This document shows, piece after piece, positions 18,637 through 26,431 of a DNA stretch of 64,000 nt (the stretch's first letter is position 1; every line of letters begins with the position of its first letter). Where the stretch lies: NCBI RefSeq assembly GCF_031451695.1, contig NZ_JARWAM010000002.1:124001-188000 (forward strand), read 5' to 3'. The notes under the pieces are model-generated. The model was not told where the DNA came from. It ran no database searches and was given only the letters and a program-made list of their open reading frames with translations. The stretch comes from Franzmannia qiaohouensis (lineage in GTDB: Bacteria > Pseudomonadota > Gammaproteobacteria > Pseudomonadales > Halomonadaceae). A program made the position numbers and the translations under genes.

Positions 18637-18970
18637 GCATTTCTCCCAGCGATCCATTCCGCTTCAGTAAAGATGATAATTGCCGTCATGGCGAGGTCTC
18701 CAAGCGACGGAGCCGTGGCGATTGCGCAGCGCAGCCAAAGATAAACAAAAGTGATACATGAATTGTTTTGCGTATAACTTGGCCTCCGCTATACTCTGAC
18801 TACGACCTCAGCAATACCTTGGTTTTATCGGCCCTATTGCGCTGATTGCAATTTTCAACCAGACTTAGGAAACAGCGTTTCTTATACTAGGTTGTCAAAC
18901 ACGGTTTGGAACGCCATTGCCATCCGGCAAGGCATTGATGTGACGAAGCAAGGCTTCAAGGAGAACACCC
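18637..18970. other. Intergenic region upstream of ompW
   Basis: These 334 bp separate the divergent YbgE-like gene and ompW. The stretch 18740-18910 is relatively A+T rich and carries the promoter-like element listed separately. A TGATTGCAATTTTCA stretch near 18840 only loosely recalls an FNR site and is not claimed as one. No coding ORF is convincing. Confidence 0.6.
18768..18795 (+). promoter_or_regulatory. Candidate sigma-70 promoter upstream of ompW
   Basis: TTGCGT (18768-18773) and TATACT (18790-18795) are separated by 16 bp in an A+T-rich stretch about 175 bp before the ompW start. The -10 is good and the -35 moderate. A long leader would follow. Confidence 0.4.
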
Positions 18971-19582
18971 ATGAAAACTACCAAACTGATTACCGCCGCC
19001 GCCATCGCTGGTTGCAGCCTGTTTGCCGCCCAGTCCGCCCTGGCCTACAGCGCCGGTGACTTCTTCGTGCGCGGTGGCGTGGCCAAGACCGACACCCGCT
19101 CCGACAACGGTAACGTTGGCGATGCCGACCTGGGCATCAGCAGCGCAGAGCGCGGCTTCTCCTACGGCCTCGGCTACCTGTTCCACGACAATATCGGCGT
19201 CGAGCTCTCCGGTACTGAAAAGTTCGAGCACGATCTGACGGTTGACGGCGCCGCAGCTGGCACCGTGGATCGCATGCCGATCAACCTGATGGTCAACTAT
19301 TACCCGCTGGGCGGCCTCGACTCGCGCGTGCAGCCCTACGTTGGCGCTGGCCTCAACTACACTCGCTTCTCCGGTGAGTCACTTGAAGGTCTCGACGTGC
19401 GTCGCTCTTATGGCGCCATTGGCCAGGTGGGTATCGATCTGGCGGTCACCGACAACGTGATGCTCAACGGCTTCGCCAACTATGCCGATGTCGATAGTGA
19501 TATCCGCATCGACGGCACCGAAGTGGGCACCGCCAAGGTCGATCCGCTGACCATCGGCGGTGGCGTGACCTTCCGCTTCTGA
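18971..19582 (+). CDS. ompW: OmpW-family outer membrane protein
   Basis: A 203-residue outer-membrane beta-barrel of eight strands. The first ~25 residues are a signal peptide (MKTTKLITAAAIAGCSLFAAQ, cleaved after ALA). Then comes the family opening YSAGDFFVRGGVAKTDTRSDNG. Mid-protein NLMVNYYPLGG and VQPYVGAGLNYTRF, and the terminal GGGVTFRF with a C-terminal Phe, are diagnostic for OmpW and for barrel insertion. AAGGAGAACACCC precedes the ATG. OmpW proteins form narrow hydrophobic channels, often linked to stress or oxygen response. It is monocistronic with a strong terminator at 19624-19650. Confidence 0.92.
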   Translation: MKTTKLITAAAIAGCSLFAAQSALAYSAGDFFVRGGVAKTDTRSDNGNVGDADLGISSAERGFSYGLGYLFHDNIGVELSGTEKFEHDLTVDGAAAGTVDRMPINLMVNYYPLGGLDSRVQPYVGAGLNYTRFSGESLEGLDVRRSYGAIGQVGIDLAVTDNVMLNGFANYADVDSDIRIDGTEVGTAKVDPLTIGGGVTFRF

Positions 19583-19623
19583 TCGGTTGATGCGGCGGCA
19601 TTGGTCGCCACATCGAAAACCAG

Positions 19624-19650
19624 ACGCCGGGGCCATGGCCCCGGCGTTTT
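19624..19650 (+). terminator. Rho-independent terminator of ompW
   Basis: ACGCCGGGGCC (19624-19634) pairs with GGCCCCGGCGT (19637-19647), forming a 24-nt perfect palindrome that is followed by TTT. It lies about 40 bp after the ompW stop. Confidence 0.8.
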
Positions 19651-19720
19651 CGTATGCATGACTGTTTTGGCGTGCAGGGCTAGAGAGGCGCTCGCGCAAG
19701 CGTGCGCCAACCGGGCAGCA

Positions 19721-20221
19721 TCAGCCTGCGGTGGTGGCATGCAGCCCCAGCACCGCCAGGGTCGCGGCATCCAATCCCTCCACCGCTTCCACCTCGCGCA
19801 GGCGAGCGTGATAGTCGGCGCTCAGGAAGGCCTCGCCGGCCAGCAGATGGGTGAGGTACTCCCGGGCCGGCTTGAGCGAACCGCGAGTCCGCTCGGGAAC
19901 CGCGATATACACCCAGGCCTCGATCACGCCATGGTGGGTAATGATCTCGCGGCGCTGGCGCTGGTAATCGTGGGGCACGCCCTCGAAGGGGTCCATCAGC
20001 TCGATCTGCTGCGGCGTCATCAGCTCGAACAGCGCGCCTTCGACCCGCGCCCCGGGCTGGCTGGCGACGTTGGCGTGGGCGATCCCCGGGATTCGCGAGG
20101 CCTTGTCGAAACGCAGCGCGTGGTCGGCCAGTGTGCCCGGCAGCGCGCGCCGGGTAGCGCCGATGCGCGCCTCGACGCGTGCCGGGTTCATGTTGCTGCC
20201 GTAGGCAAAGTAGTACGCCAT
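19721..20221 (-). CDS. Gamma-glutamylcyclotransferase-like protein
   Basis: A 166-residue cytoplasmic protein of the GGCT/AIG2 fold. The N-terminal substrate loop reads YYFAYGSNMNPARVEAR, containing the family signature YGSNM. The expected acidic catalytic residue is the Glu of ELMDPFEGVPHDYQRQ. Members cleave gamma-glutamyl peptides or amines to 5-oxoproline; the exact substrate cannot be told. It starts two bases after the stop of the upstream yqcC gene, so both form a two-gene unit. The longer plus-strand ORF opposite is a shadow. Confidence 0.85.
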   Translation of the reverse strand: MAYYFAYGSNMNPARVEARIGATRRALPGTLADHALRFDKASRIPGIAHANVASQPGARVEGALFELMTPQQIELMDPFEGVPHDYQRQRREIITHHGVIEAWVYIAVPERTRGSLKPAREYLTHLLAGEAFLSADYHARLREVEAVEGLDAATLAVLGLHATTAG

Positions 20222-20223
20222 GC

Positions 20224-20556
20224 TCAGTTCTCCGTGACCACGAGATCGACGCGCTCTATCGCCTTGACCACCAGCAGCAGGTGGTGCGCCGGCACGCCCA
20301 CCTGGCGTAGATAGACCTCGGCGGCCGGCGCCACGCTGCAGCTGGACGGCAGCGGTGCCTGGGCCTCGACCAGCGCATCAAGCCTGGCGACGAAGACATA
20401 GCGCAGCCACTGCGGCAGTTCCATACTGTCGACGCAGAACGGCTGTTGGCTGGCCAGCGCCTTGGCCGAGGGCTGCTCGACCCGCCACAGGTCGGCCGCC
20501 TTGAGGGTGGCTTCCAGTTCGCGCAGGGCCTGGTCGAGTCGTTGGTGCGGATTCAT
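20224..20556 (-). CDS. yqcC: YqcC family protein
   Basis: A 110-residue soluble protein matching the YqcC (DUF446) family: an N-terminal helix RLDQALRELEATLKAADLW, then QPFCVDSMELPQWLRYVFVARLDALVEAQAPLPSSCSVAPAAEVY, which aligns by eye with enteric YqcC (QPFFMDTMEPLEWLQWVLIPRM). GGGAGAAATC precedes the ATG at 20556, which excludes the longer start at 20610. Function is unknown. In enterics yqcC is paired with the pseudouridine synthase truC; here it is paired with a gamma-glutamylcyclotransferase-like gene. Confidence 0.85.
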   Translation of the reverse strand: MNPHQRLDQALRELEATLKAADLWRVEQPSAKALASQQPFCVDSMELPQWLRYVFVARLDALVEAQAPLPSSCSVAPAAEVYLRQVGVPAHHLLLVVKAIERVDLVVTEN

Positions 20557-20821
20557 GATTTCTCCCTTGGACATGTCGCCATTATCCCGTGCCGATCCAG
20601 GCCTGGCCACCCCACTGCTGTGAGGGAATTCACAGATTCACTGCAAGAGCCTGTGGATAACCCTTTGACAACTGTCGTATGCCCACCCCTCATGGGCACT
20701 CGCGCAAACTGATCAATTTATGACCAGCGAGCCTGATGGCGTGCTTCGACCAAGCGTTGATGCTGCTGACAAGCAGCCCGGCCTCGCGGTACAGTGCGCG
20801 GCTCGACCCAGGGAAAGTGCC

Positions 20822-21853
20822 ATGCAGCCGATTGCGACACTAAGCGACTTCTTCGACCGCAGTGGGGCCGAGGTGCGGCTCTATCATATGGGCCGTCGCG
20901 TTGCCCCCTGCCCGCCCGCCACCCTCGCCGAGTTCGAGCAGGGCACTCAGCCGTGGCCGGCGCACTGGCAGGGCGAGGCGCGCCTGGCCTGCGTGTTTCG
21001 CCTACGCCCCGAACAGGAGCCGATGATCTGGTTCCTGGCCCTGCCGCTGGACGAACAGGCCCGGCTCAGCGCCGCGCCGCGTGACGCTTTCATCCAGCGC
21101 CTGCTGGAGACCCTGGGGCGCAGCGCCGAGCACCTCGAGTCGCCGTCCCAAGCCAGCCACATCGACAATCTGATGAAGGACAACCCGTTGGCCTTCACAC
21201 CGACGCTGCCGCTGCAGGCCATGCTCCACGCGCGCGCCAGTGCCGACCTCGACGCCCCCGCCAGCCAGCACCACGAACTCGCCGAGGAGTACCTCACCGG
21301 CGAACACCAGCACGAATGGCAGGCGCTGGGACTACAGGGCCTGGCCGACGTCGCGGTGCGCCACGACGCCGCCCAGGCTGAGCGCATCGCCGCCCGCTTC
21401 GACGCACTACCCGATCAAGTGCTGCAACCGCTGTGCTACTGCCTCGAGCACCTGCCGCTGGCGCCATGCCTGGCGGCGGCGCTACGCCGGCGCGGTGAGC
21501 GTGCCGCCGGCGAGGGCGACCTCGAGACCCTGTGCGCCTGCGTGCGTGGAGTGGGTGCCAGCGACTCGGTGGCCGCGGCCTGGTACAGCGAGCTGCTCGA
21601 CGACCCGGCCGCCTGCGGCCCCGATCTACTCGCCGCCATGGCCGCACGCGGCTGGGAGCACCTCGAGGACGACGAGCGCCTGCCGCGCTTCCTGACCCGC
21701 CTGGCCGAGCATCCCCAGGCCGAGTTCAGCGCCCTGGCCCGCGACCTGGCGTTGATTCCCCGGCTGCGGCTGCCGGTGCTGATGACCCTGCGCCAGGCCG
21801 CCCCGGGCTCGGCCATCGGCCAGCGCCTGAGCGGCCTGACACCCACGCGTTGA
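20822..21853 (+). CDS. DUF3549-like hypothetical protein
   Basis: A 343-residue soluble protein that opens MQPIATLSDFFDRSGAEVRLYHMGRRV and continues with PMIWFLALPLDEQARLSAAPRDAFIQRLLETLG. I associate this pattern with the DUF3549 family of pseudomonads and halomonads. The second half is alpha-helical with HEAT-like character (WQALGLQGLADVAVRHD, LPLAPCLAAALRRRGERAA). The ATG at 20822 is chosen over an upstream in-frame start at 20720 because of GGGAAAGTGCC before it and the conserved opening. Function is unknown. It lies 14 bp upstream of a RimB-like gene, so it may be transcribed with the rim genes. Confidence 0.75.
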   Translation: MQPIATLSDFFDRSGAEVRLYHMGRRVAPCPPATLAEFEQGTQPWPAHWQGEARLACVFRLRPEQEPMIWFLALPLDEQARLSAAPRDAFIQRLLETLGRSAEHLESPSQASHIDNLMKDNPLAFTPTLPLQAMLHARASADLDAPASQHHELAEEYLTGEHQHEWQALGLQGLADVAVRHDAAQAERIAARFDALPDQVLQPLCYCLEHLPLAPCLAAALRRRGERAAGEGDLETLCACVRGVGASDSVAAAWYSELLDDPAACGPDLLAAMAARGWEHLEDDERLPRFLTRLAEHPQAEFSALARDLALIPRLRLPVLMTLRQAAPGSAIGQRLSGLTPTR

Positions 21854-21867
21854 GCGAGGTACACCCC

Positions 21868-22305
21868 ATGAAGTCGCTGCCCTACCACGCCCAGGCGGTC
21901 ATCGGTCGCCGTGAAATGGTTACCCTTCCCGAGCTCGGCCTGAGCCTGTGCGCCAAGGCCGATACCGGCGCGCGCACCTCGTCGCTGCACGCCGAGGATA
22001 TCGAATCCTTCGAGGAGCACGGCCATGTCTGGGTGAGCTTCGTCACTCGTGCCGGCGGGCCAGGCAGCCCGGCTCATCCGTTCAAGCTGCACCTCCATGA
22101 CCGCCGCCGAGTCACCAGCTCCAACGGCCACGCCGAGTGGCGCTACGTGATCCGCACGCGCCTCGAACTCGGCAGCTTGCATTTCGACACCGAACTGACC
22201 CTGGCCGACCGCAGCAACCTGCGCCACCCGATGCTGCTAGGCCGGCGCACCATGCGTCGATTGCTGATTGCGCCCGGGGAAGCCTTCCTGCACGGTGAGC
22301 CCTGA
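21868..22305 (+). CDS. Putative RimB-like ATP-dependent zinc protease family protein
   Basis: A 145-residue protein of the family called ATP-dependent zinc protease (RimB-like in pseudomonads). It shows the retropepsin-like motif LCAKADTGARTSSLHAEDIESF near the N-terminus and the C-terminal block LADRSNLRHPMLLGRRTMRRLLIAPGEAFL. The ATG at 21868 lies 14 bp after the preceding stop. It is followed 52 bp later by rimK. In pseudomonads rimA, rimB and rimK work together in controlled glutamylation of ribosomal protein S6; the pairing here supports that role. The zinc-protease name is inherited, and the D-T-G-A motif suggests an aspartyl protease fold. Confidence 0.8.
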   Translation: MKSLPYHAQAVIGRREMVTLPELGLSLCAKADTGARTSSLHAEDIESFEEHGHVWVSFVTRAGGPGSPAHPFKLHLHDRRRVTSSNGHAEWRYVIRTRLELGSLHFDTELTLADRSNLRHPMLLGRRTMRRLLIAPGEAFLHGEP

Positions 22306-22357
22306 GACGCGGCTAGCATGCCGCCTATACCGATGACATTCGCTAAGGGATTGATCC

Positions 22358-23266
22358 ATGCACATTGCCCTGCTGTCGCGTAACCGCAACCTCTATTCAA
22401 CGCGTCGGCTGATCGAAGCCGCCGAGACGCGCGGCCACGGCGTACGCGTGGTCGACACCCTGCGCTGCTACATGAACATTGCATCCCACCGCCCCTCGAT
22501 CCACTACAAGGGCGCGGAGATCGAGCATTTCGATGCGGTGGTCCCACGCATCGGCGCCTCGGTGACCTTCTACGGCTGTGCGGTATTGCGTCAGTTCGAG
22601 ATGATGGGCACCTATGTGCTCAACGACTCGGTGTCCATCACCCGCTCCCGCGACAAGCTGCGCTCGCTGCAGCTGCTATCACGCAAGGGGCTGGGCTTGC
22701 CGATCACCGGCTTCGCTCACTCCCCGGATGACATCCCCGACCTGATCACCATGGTCAAGGGCGCCCCCTTGGTGATCAAGCTGCTCGAGGGTACCCAGGG
22801 CATCGGCGTGGTGCTGGCCGAGACCAATCAGGCCGCGGAGAGCGTGATCCAGGCGTTCATGGGCATGAAGGCCAACATCATGGTTCAGGAGTACATCAAG
22901 GAGGCCAAGGGCGCCGATATCCGCTGCTTCGTGATCGGCGACAAGGTGGTGGCGTCGATGAAGCGCCAGGCCGCAGAGGGTGAGTTTCGCTCCAACCTCC
23001 ATCGTGGCGGCAGCGCCAGCGTGATTCGCATCACCCCGGAGGAGCGCTCCACGGCGATTCGTGCCGCCAAGGCCATGGGCCTGCGCGTGGCCGGCGTCGA
23101 CCTGCTGCGCTCGAACCATGGCCCGGTGATCATGGAGGTCAACTCCTCCCCCGGCCTGCAGGGTATCGAGACCGCGACCGGCAAGGACATCGCCGGGCTG
23201 ATCATCGAGCATATCGAGAAGCACGCCGCCCCCTCACACAAGGCGCCACCCAAGCCCAAGGGCTGA
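22358..23266 (+). CDS. rimK: Ribosomal protein S6 glutamate ligase RimK
   Basis: RimK adds glutamates to the C-terminus of ribosomal protein S6, and can make poly-glutamate, using ATP. It has 302 residues, the family length, with an ATP-grasp fold. Visible motifs are MHIALLSRNRNLYSTRRLIEAAE, DAVVPRIGASVTFYGCAVLRQFE, the ATP loop LVIKLLEGTQGIGVVLAE, ADIRCFVIGDKVVASMKR and the metal-binding IMEVNSSPGLQGIE. It stands downstream of the RimB-like gene. A lysine/proline-rich tail (HKAPPKPKG) ends the protein. Confidence 0.95.
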   Translation: MHIALLSRNRNLYSTRRLIEAAETRGHGVRVVDTLRCYMNIASHRPSIHYKGAEIEHFDAVVPRIGASVTFYGCAVLRQFEMMGTYVLNDSVSITRSRDKLRSLQLLSRKGLGLPITGFAHSPDDIPDLITMVKGAPLVIKLLEGTQGIGVVLAETNQAAESVIQAFMGMKANIMVQEYIKEAKGADIRCFVIGDKVVASMKRQAAEGEFRSNLHRGGSASVIRITPEERSTAIRAAKAMGLRVAGVDLLRSNHGPVIMEVNSSPGLQGIETATGKDIAGLIIEHIEKHAAPSHKAPPKPKG

Positions 23267-23390
23267 CCACAGGCAAGCTAAGCCCCGAATAACGGATAAA
23301 AGTGTGCAAACGCGAAAATTATTCGCAACGGGGCTAGCAAAACACTGTTTCCACCCGCACAATTTGGGTCACCGGAGGAGGTGACCGCTC

Positions 23391-23831
23391 ATGTTTCTTG
23401 ACAATCGCCAGGTGGCGATGGATAGCCTGCTGGAAGCGCTGGCCGACAGTCTCGATTATTTTCAGGACAATCTCGAACGCCTGCGCCCTTCCCTGCGCGA
23501 AACGCTCAAGCCTCACTATGACGAGCGCGATGCGGCCATGCATGAGCTGCAGACGCTGGCCAAGAAGCATCTGCGCCTGTTGCCACGCGACGCCGACGTC
23601 GAGCGCGACGACTACCTGTGGCTGTGGAGTCGCCTCAAGAGCTTCGTCGGCAACGACAGCCAGGTACTGATCGGCGAGCTGCTGGAGCAGGAGCGCGTGC
23701 TGATGCAGGCGCTGGCCACGGTCCATACCCACCCCCTGCCGGATGCCATCGAGCCGGTCATCGAGCGCTGCTGGAAGAACTGCCGGGCACTGATCCGCGA
23801 GCTCTATCGCATCCAGAAGCAGCGCCGCTAA
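23391..23831 (+). CDS. Helical hypothetical protein
   Basis: A 146-residue soluble, mostly alpha-helical protein (MFLDNRQVAMDSLLEALADSLDYFQDNLERLRPSLRE, then ELLEQERVLMQALATVHTH and CWKNCRALIRELYRIQKQRR). GGAGGTGACCGCTC precedes the ATG, a strong start signal. I recognise no domain; a four-helix bundle is plausible from the spacing of hydrophobic residues. The upstream ~120 bp include a short A+T-rich palindrome (CGCGAAAATTATTCGC near 23309). Its last codons overlap the end of the convergent sanA gene by 4 bp. Confidence 0.7.
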   Translation: MFLDNRQVAMDSLLEALADSLDYFQDNLERLRPSLRETLKPHYDERDAAMHELQTLAKKHLRLLPRDADVERDDYLWLWSRLKSFVGNDSQVLIGELLEQERVLMQALATVHTHPLPDAIEPVIERCWKNCRALIRELYRIQKQRR

Positions 23832-24508
23832 GCCCGAGGCGCGATCTCCAGCGGCTCCAATGGTCCCAGGAAATAGGGCCGCCGCTCCCACAGATAGAGA
23901 TCGCCCAGGGTCGCCACCCGCGCCACCCACTCGCGCATCTGTAGCCGCCACACACCGGCCACCGGCTGTGCCGGCGCCGCACAGCCGGTGGCCTCGAGCC
24001 CCAGCGCATCGGCGATGAACAGTGCCCGCGGCAGGTGCCACGACTGAGTGACCAATAGCGCCCGCTCGACGCCGAACACATCGCGCGCCCGGGACAGGGT
24101 ATCGAAGGTACTGAAGCCGGCGTAGTCGAGGGTCATGTCGACGTCGCGCACCTGGCGGGCGCGCAGGTCGCGCCACATGGTCACCGGCTCATTGTAGAAC
24201 CGCGTGCGGTTGTCGCCGGAGAGCAGTAGATGCTGGACTCGACGCATGCGCATCAGCCGCGAGGCGGCGCTCATGCGCGCCTCGAAGTGAGGGTTGCGGC
24301 CGCCGGCGCGGGTCCAGTGGGAAGTACCGAAGACGATCGCCACCGGCTGCGCGCTGCAGATCGGCAGGTCGTGCTCGATGCGCGCCTGGGTCTTGGCCAG
24401 CACCCAGGCATTGGCGGCCACGAACAGCAGCACCGCCACCAGCAGCGCGGCGCCAAGCACCATCAGCACGGCCCTGAAAGGCTTCCACAGCGACATCATT
24501 ATCGGCAT
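23828..24508 (-). CDS. sanA: SanA-like envelope protein (YdcF/ElyC superfamily)
   Basis: A 226-residue inner-membrane protein with one N-terminal helix (VLMVLGAALLVAVLLFVAANAW) and a periplasmic DUF218-type domain. Enteric SanA is recognisable by eye: AIVFGTSHWTRAGGRNPHFEARM, HLLLSGDNRTRFYNEPVTMWRDL, LDYAGFSTFDTLSRARDVF, QSWHLPRALFIAD and LYLWERRPYFLGPLEPL. SanA affects outer-membrane barrier function and vancomycin sensitivity in enterics; its reaction is uncertain. GGGGAG before 24508 decides the start. It is convergent with the preceding hypothetical gene, overlapping it by 4 bp. Confidence 0.85.
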   Translation of the reverse strand: MPIMMSLWKPFRAVLMVLGAALLVAVLLFVAANAWVLAKTQARIEHDLPICSAQPVAIVFGTSHWTRAGGRNPHFEARMSAASRLMRMRRVQHLLLSGDNRTRFYNEPVTMWRDLRARQVRDVDMTLDYAGFSTFDTLSRARDVFGVERALLVTQSWHLPRALFIADALGLEATGCAAPAQPVAGVWRLQMREWVARVATLGDLYLWERRPYFLGPLEPLEIAPRA

Positions 24509-24571
24509 CGAGCTCCCCGGTTGGCGGCAACCGCGCCCCATTGACGCGGCAAGCCGCGGCCGGGCGCCGGC

Positions 24572-25144
24572 TCAGAACATGCCCAGTTCCAGCTTGGCCT
24601 CGTCGCTCATCATCTCACGACTCCAGGGCGGATCGAAGACGATCTCGGTATGCACCTGGCTGATCTGCGGCGCACCGAGGATCTTGTTGCGCGCGTCGGC
24701 GGCAATCACGTCGCCCATGCCGCAGCCGGGTGCGGTCAGCGTCATGCGAATGGTGACGATGCGCTCACCGCTCAGCAAGCGCTCGATACGACAGCCGTAA
24801 ACCAGCCCCAGCTCGACGATATCCACCGGAATCTCCGGGTCGAAGCAGGTACGCAGCTGATCCCACACGAACTGCTCGATCTCCTCGTCGCTGGCATCTT
24901 CTTGCAGCGTCGGACGCGGCAGCGCCTCCAGGCCCAGGGCGTCGAGATTGGCGCCCTCGACCAGGTAGAGGCGACCTTCGAAGGCGACGCTGACGCTGCT
25001 GCCCTTGGCCTGCATCACCGAGACGATGCTGTCCTCGGGCAGGGTAATAGTCTTGCCGAAGGGGATCGAGATCACCGCCACGTCGCGCTGCAGCGGCAGG
25101 CTCTGGCCCTTCTGGAGGCTGGCAATCTGCTCGATATCGCTCAT
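24572..25144 (-). CDS. sufT: Fe-S assembly protein SufT
   Basis: A 190-residue cytoplasmic protein of the long SufT type. An N-terminal beta-rich extension (about 1-80) is followed by a MIP18/DUF59 domain: EIEQFVWDQLRTCFDPEIPVDIVELGLVYGC and TLTAPGCGMGDVIAADARNKI. That domain contains the T-x-PGC motif whose Cys is conserved in the family. SufT helps mature or deliver Fe-S clusters, especially under iron limitation. It is the last gene of the suf operon, 8 bp after sufS. Confidence 0.92.
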   Translation of the reverse strand: MSDIEQIASLQKGQSLPLQRDVAVISIPFGKTITLPEDSIVSVMQAKGSSVSVAFEGRLYLVEGANLDALGLEALPRPTLQEDASDEEIEQFVWDQLRTCFDPEIPVDIVELGLVYGCRIERLLSGERIVTIRMTLTAPGCGMGDVIAADARNKILGAPQISQVHTEIVFDPPWSREMMSDEAKLELGMF

Positions 25145-25152
25145 TCGACTCC

Positions 25153-26406
25153 TTATCTCACCATGCCAATGACCCGCTCCAGGGCGGCGGCGAAGATCTC
25201 GACTTCCTCGAGGGTGTTATAGGCCGCAAAGGAGGCACGGCAGGTGGCATCGACACCGAACTGCGCCAGCAGCGGCTGGGCACAGTGGTGCCCGGTGCGA
25301 ATCGCCACGCCGAGCTGGTCGATCAGCAGGCCGATATCCTGGGCATGCGCGCCGTCGACCACGAACGACAGCACGCTGGCCTTGCGCGGCGCGGTGCCGA
25401 GGATACGCAGGCCGTCGATACGCAGCACCCGCTGGGTGGCGACCTCCAGCAGTTGCGCTTCCCAGGCACCGATGGCCTCGACGCCAACGCCCTCGAGCCA
25501 GCGCAGCGCCTCGCCGAGGGCGATGACCTCGGCAATCGCCGGAGTGCCGGCCTCGAACTTGTGGGGAATCGCGGCGAAGGTGGTAGGCGCCTCGAACGAC
25601 ACCGTCTGGATCATCTCGCCGCCACCCTGCCACGGAGGCATGGCCTCGAGCAGCGCCGCCTTGCCGTACAGCACGCCGACCCCGGTGGGCCCGTAGACCT
25701 TGTGCCCCGAGAAGGCGTAGAAATCGGCATCGATATCGCGCACGTCCACCACCTGATGCGGCGCCGCCTGGGCGCCATCGATCAGGATCAGCGCGCCGTG
25801 GGCGTGGGCGATGCTCGCCATCTCCTTCACCGGGTTGACGGTACCGAAGGCGTTGGAGACGTGGTTAACCGCCACCAGCCGGGTGCGCTCACTGAACAGC
25901 CCGCGGTAGGCGTCGAGGTCGAGCACCCCGCGAGTGTCCACCGGAATCACCTTGACCACGATGCCCAGCTGGCTGGCCAGCAGCTGCCAGGGAACGATGT
26001 TGGAGTGGTGCTCGAGGCGCGACACCAGCACTTCGTCGCCGGGGCGAAGATTGTCGCGCCCCCAGGCGTTGGCGACCAGGTTGATCGCCTCGGTGGTGCC
26101 GCGGGTAAAGATGATCTCGCGGCTGTCGCCGGCATTGAGGAAGCCGCGCACCGTTTCACGAGTACCCTCGAAGGCCGCCGTGGCTTCATCGGCCAGGGTA
26201 TGCAGCCCGCGATGGATATTGGCGTTGTAGCCCGCGTAGTAGTTGCTGAACGCTTCGATCACCCGCCGCGGCGTCTGGCTGGTGGCGGCGTTATCGAGGT
26301 AGACCAGCGGCTTGCCGTGCACCTCGCGGGCCAGGATCGGAAACTCCTCGCGCAGCGCGGCGACATCCAGCGCTGGCGTATCGAGTCGGGTGGCAAGTTC
26401 GGTCAT
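25153..26406 (-). CDS. sufS: Cysteine desulfurase SufS
   Basis: A PLP enzyme releasing sulfur from cysteine for SUF-type Fe-S assembly. It has 417 residues. The PLP lysine lies in DFYAFSGHKVYGPTGVGVLYG, preceded by ALILIDGAQAAPH, and the active-site Cys in RTGHHCAQPLLAQFG. Start 26406 has CAGGAGAG upstream; an alternative ATG at 26442 overlaps sufD and lacks a signal. SufS normally needs SufE or SufU to accept sulfur; neither is in this operon. The N-terminal ~15 residues are a short non-conserved extension. Confidence 0.95.
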   Translation of the reverse strand: MTELATRLDTPALDVAALREEFPILAREVHGKPLVYLDNAATSQTPRRVIEAFSNYYAGYNANIHRGLHTLADEATAAFEGTRETVRGFLNAGDSREIIFTRGTTEAINLVANAWGRDNLRPGDEVLVSRLEHHSNIVPWQLLASQLGIVVKVIPVDTRGVLDLDAYRGLFSERTRLVAVNHVSNAFGTVNPVKEMASIAHAHGALILIDGAQAAPHQVVDVRDIDADFYAFSGHKVYGPTGVGVLYGKAALLEAMPPWQGGGEMIQTVSFEAPTTFAAIPHKFEAGTPAIAEVIALGEALRWLEGVGVEAIGAWEAQLLEVATQRVLRIDGLRILGTAPRKASVLSFVVDGAHAQDIGLLIDQLGVAIRTGHHCAQPLLAQFGVDATCRASFAAYNTLEEVEIFAAALERVIGMVR

Positions 26407-26431
26407 GTCACTCTCCTGAGGGGCGCGCCGC

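Noticed and set aside
18830..18860. Possible FNR box before ompW
   Set aside because: TGATTGCAATTTTCA lacks the paired TTGAT/ATCAA half-sites.
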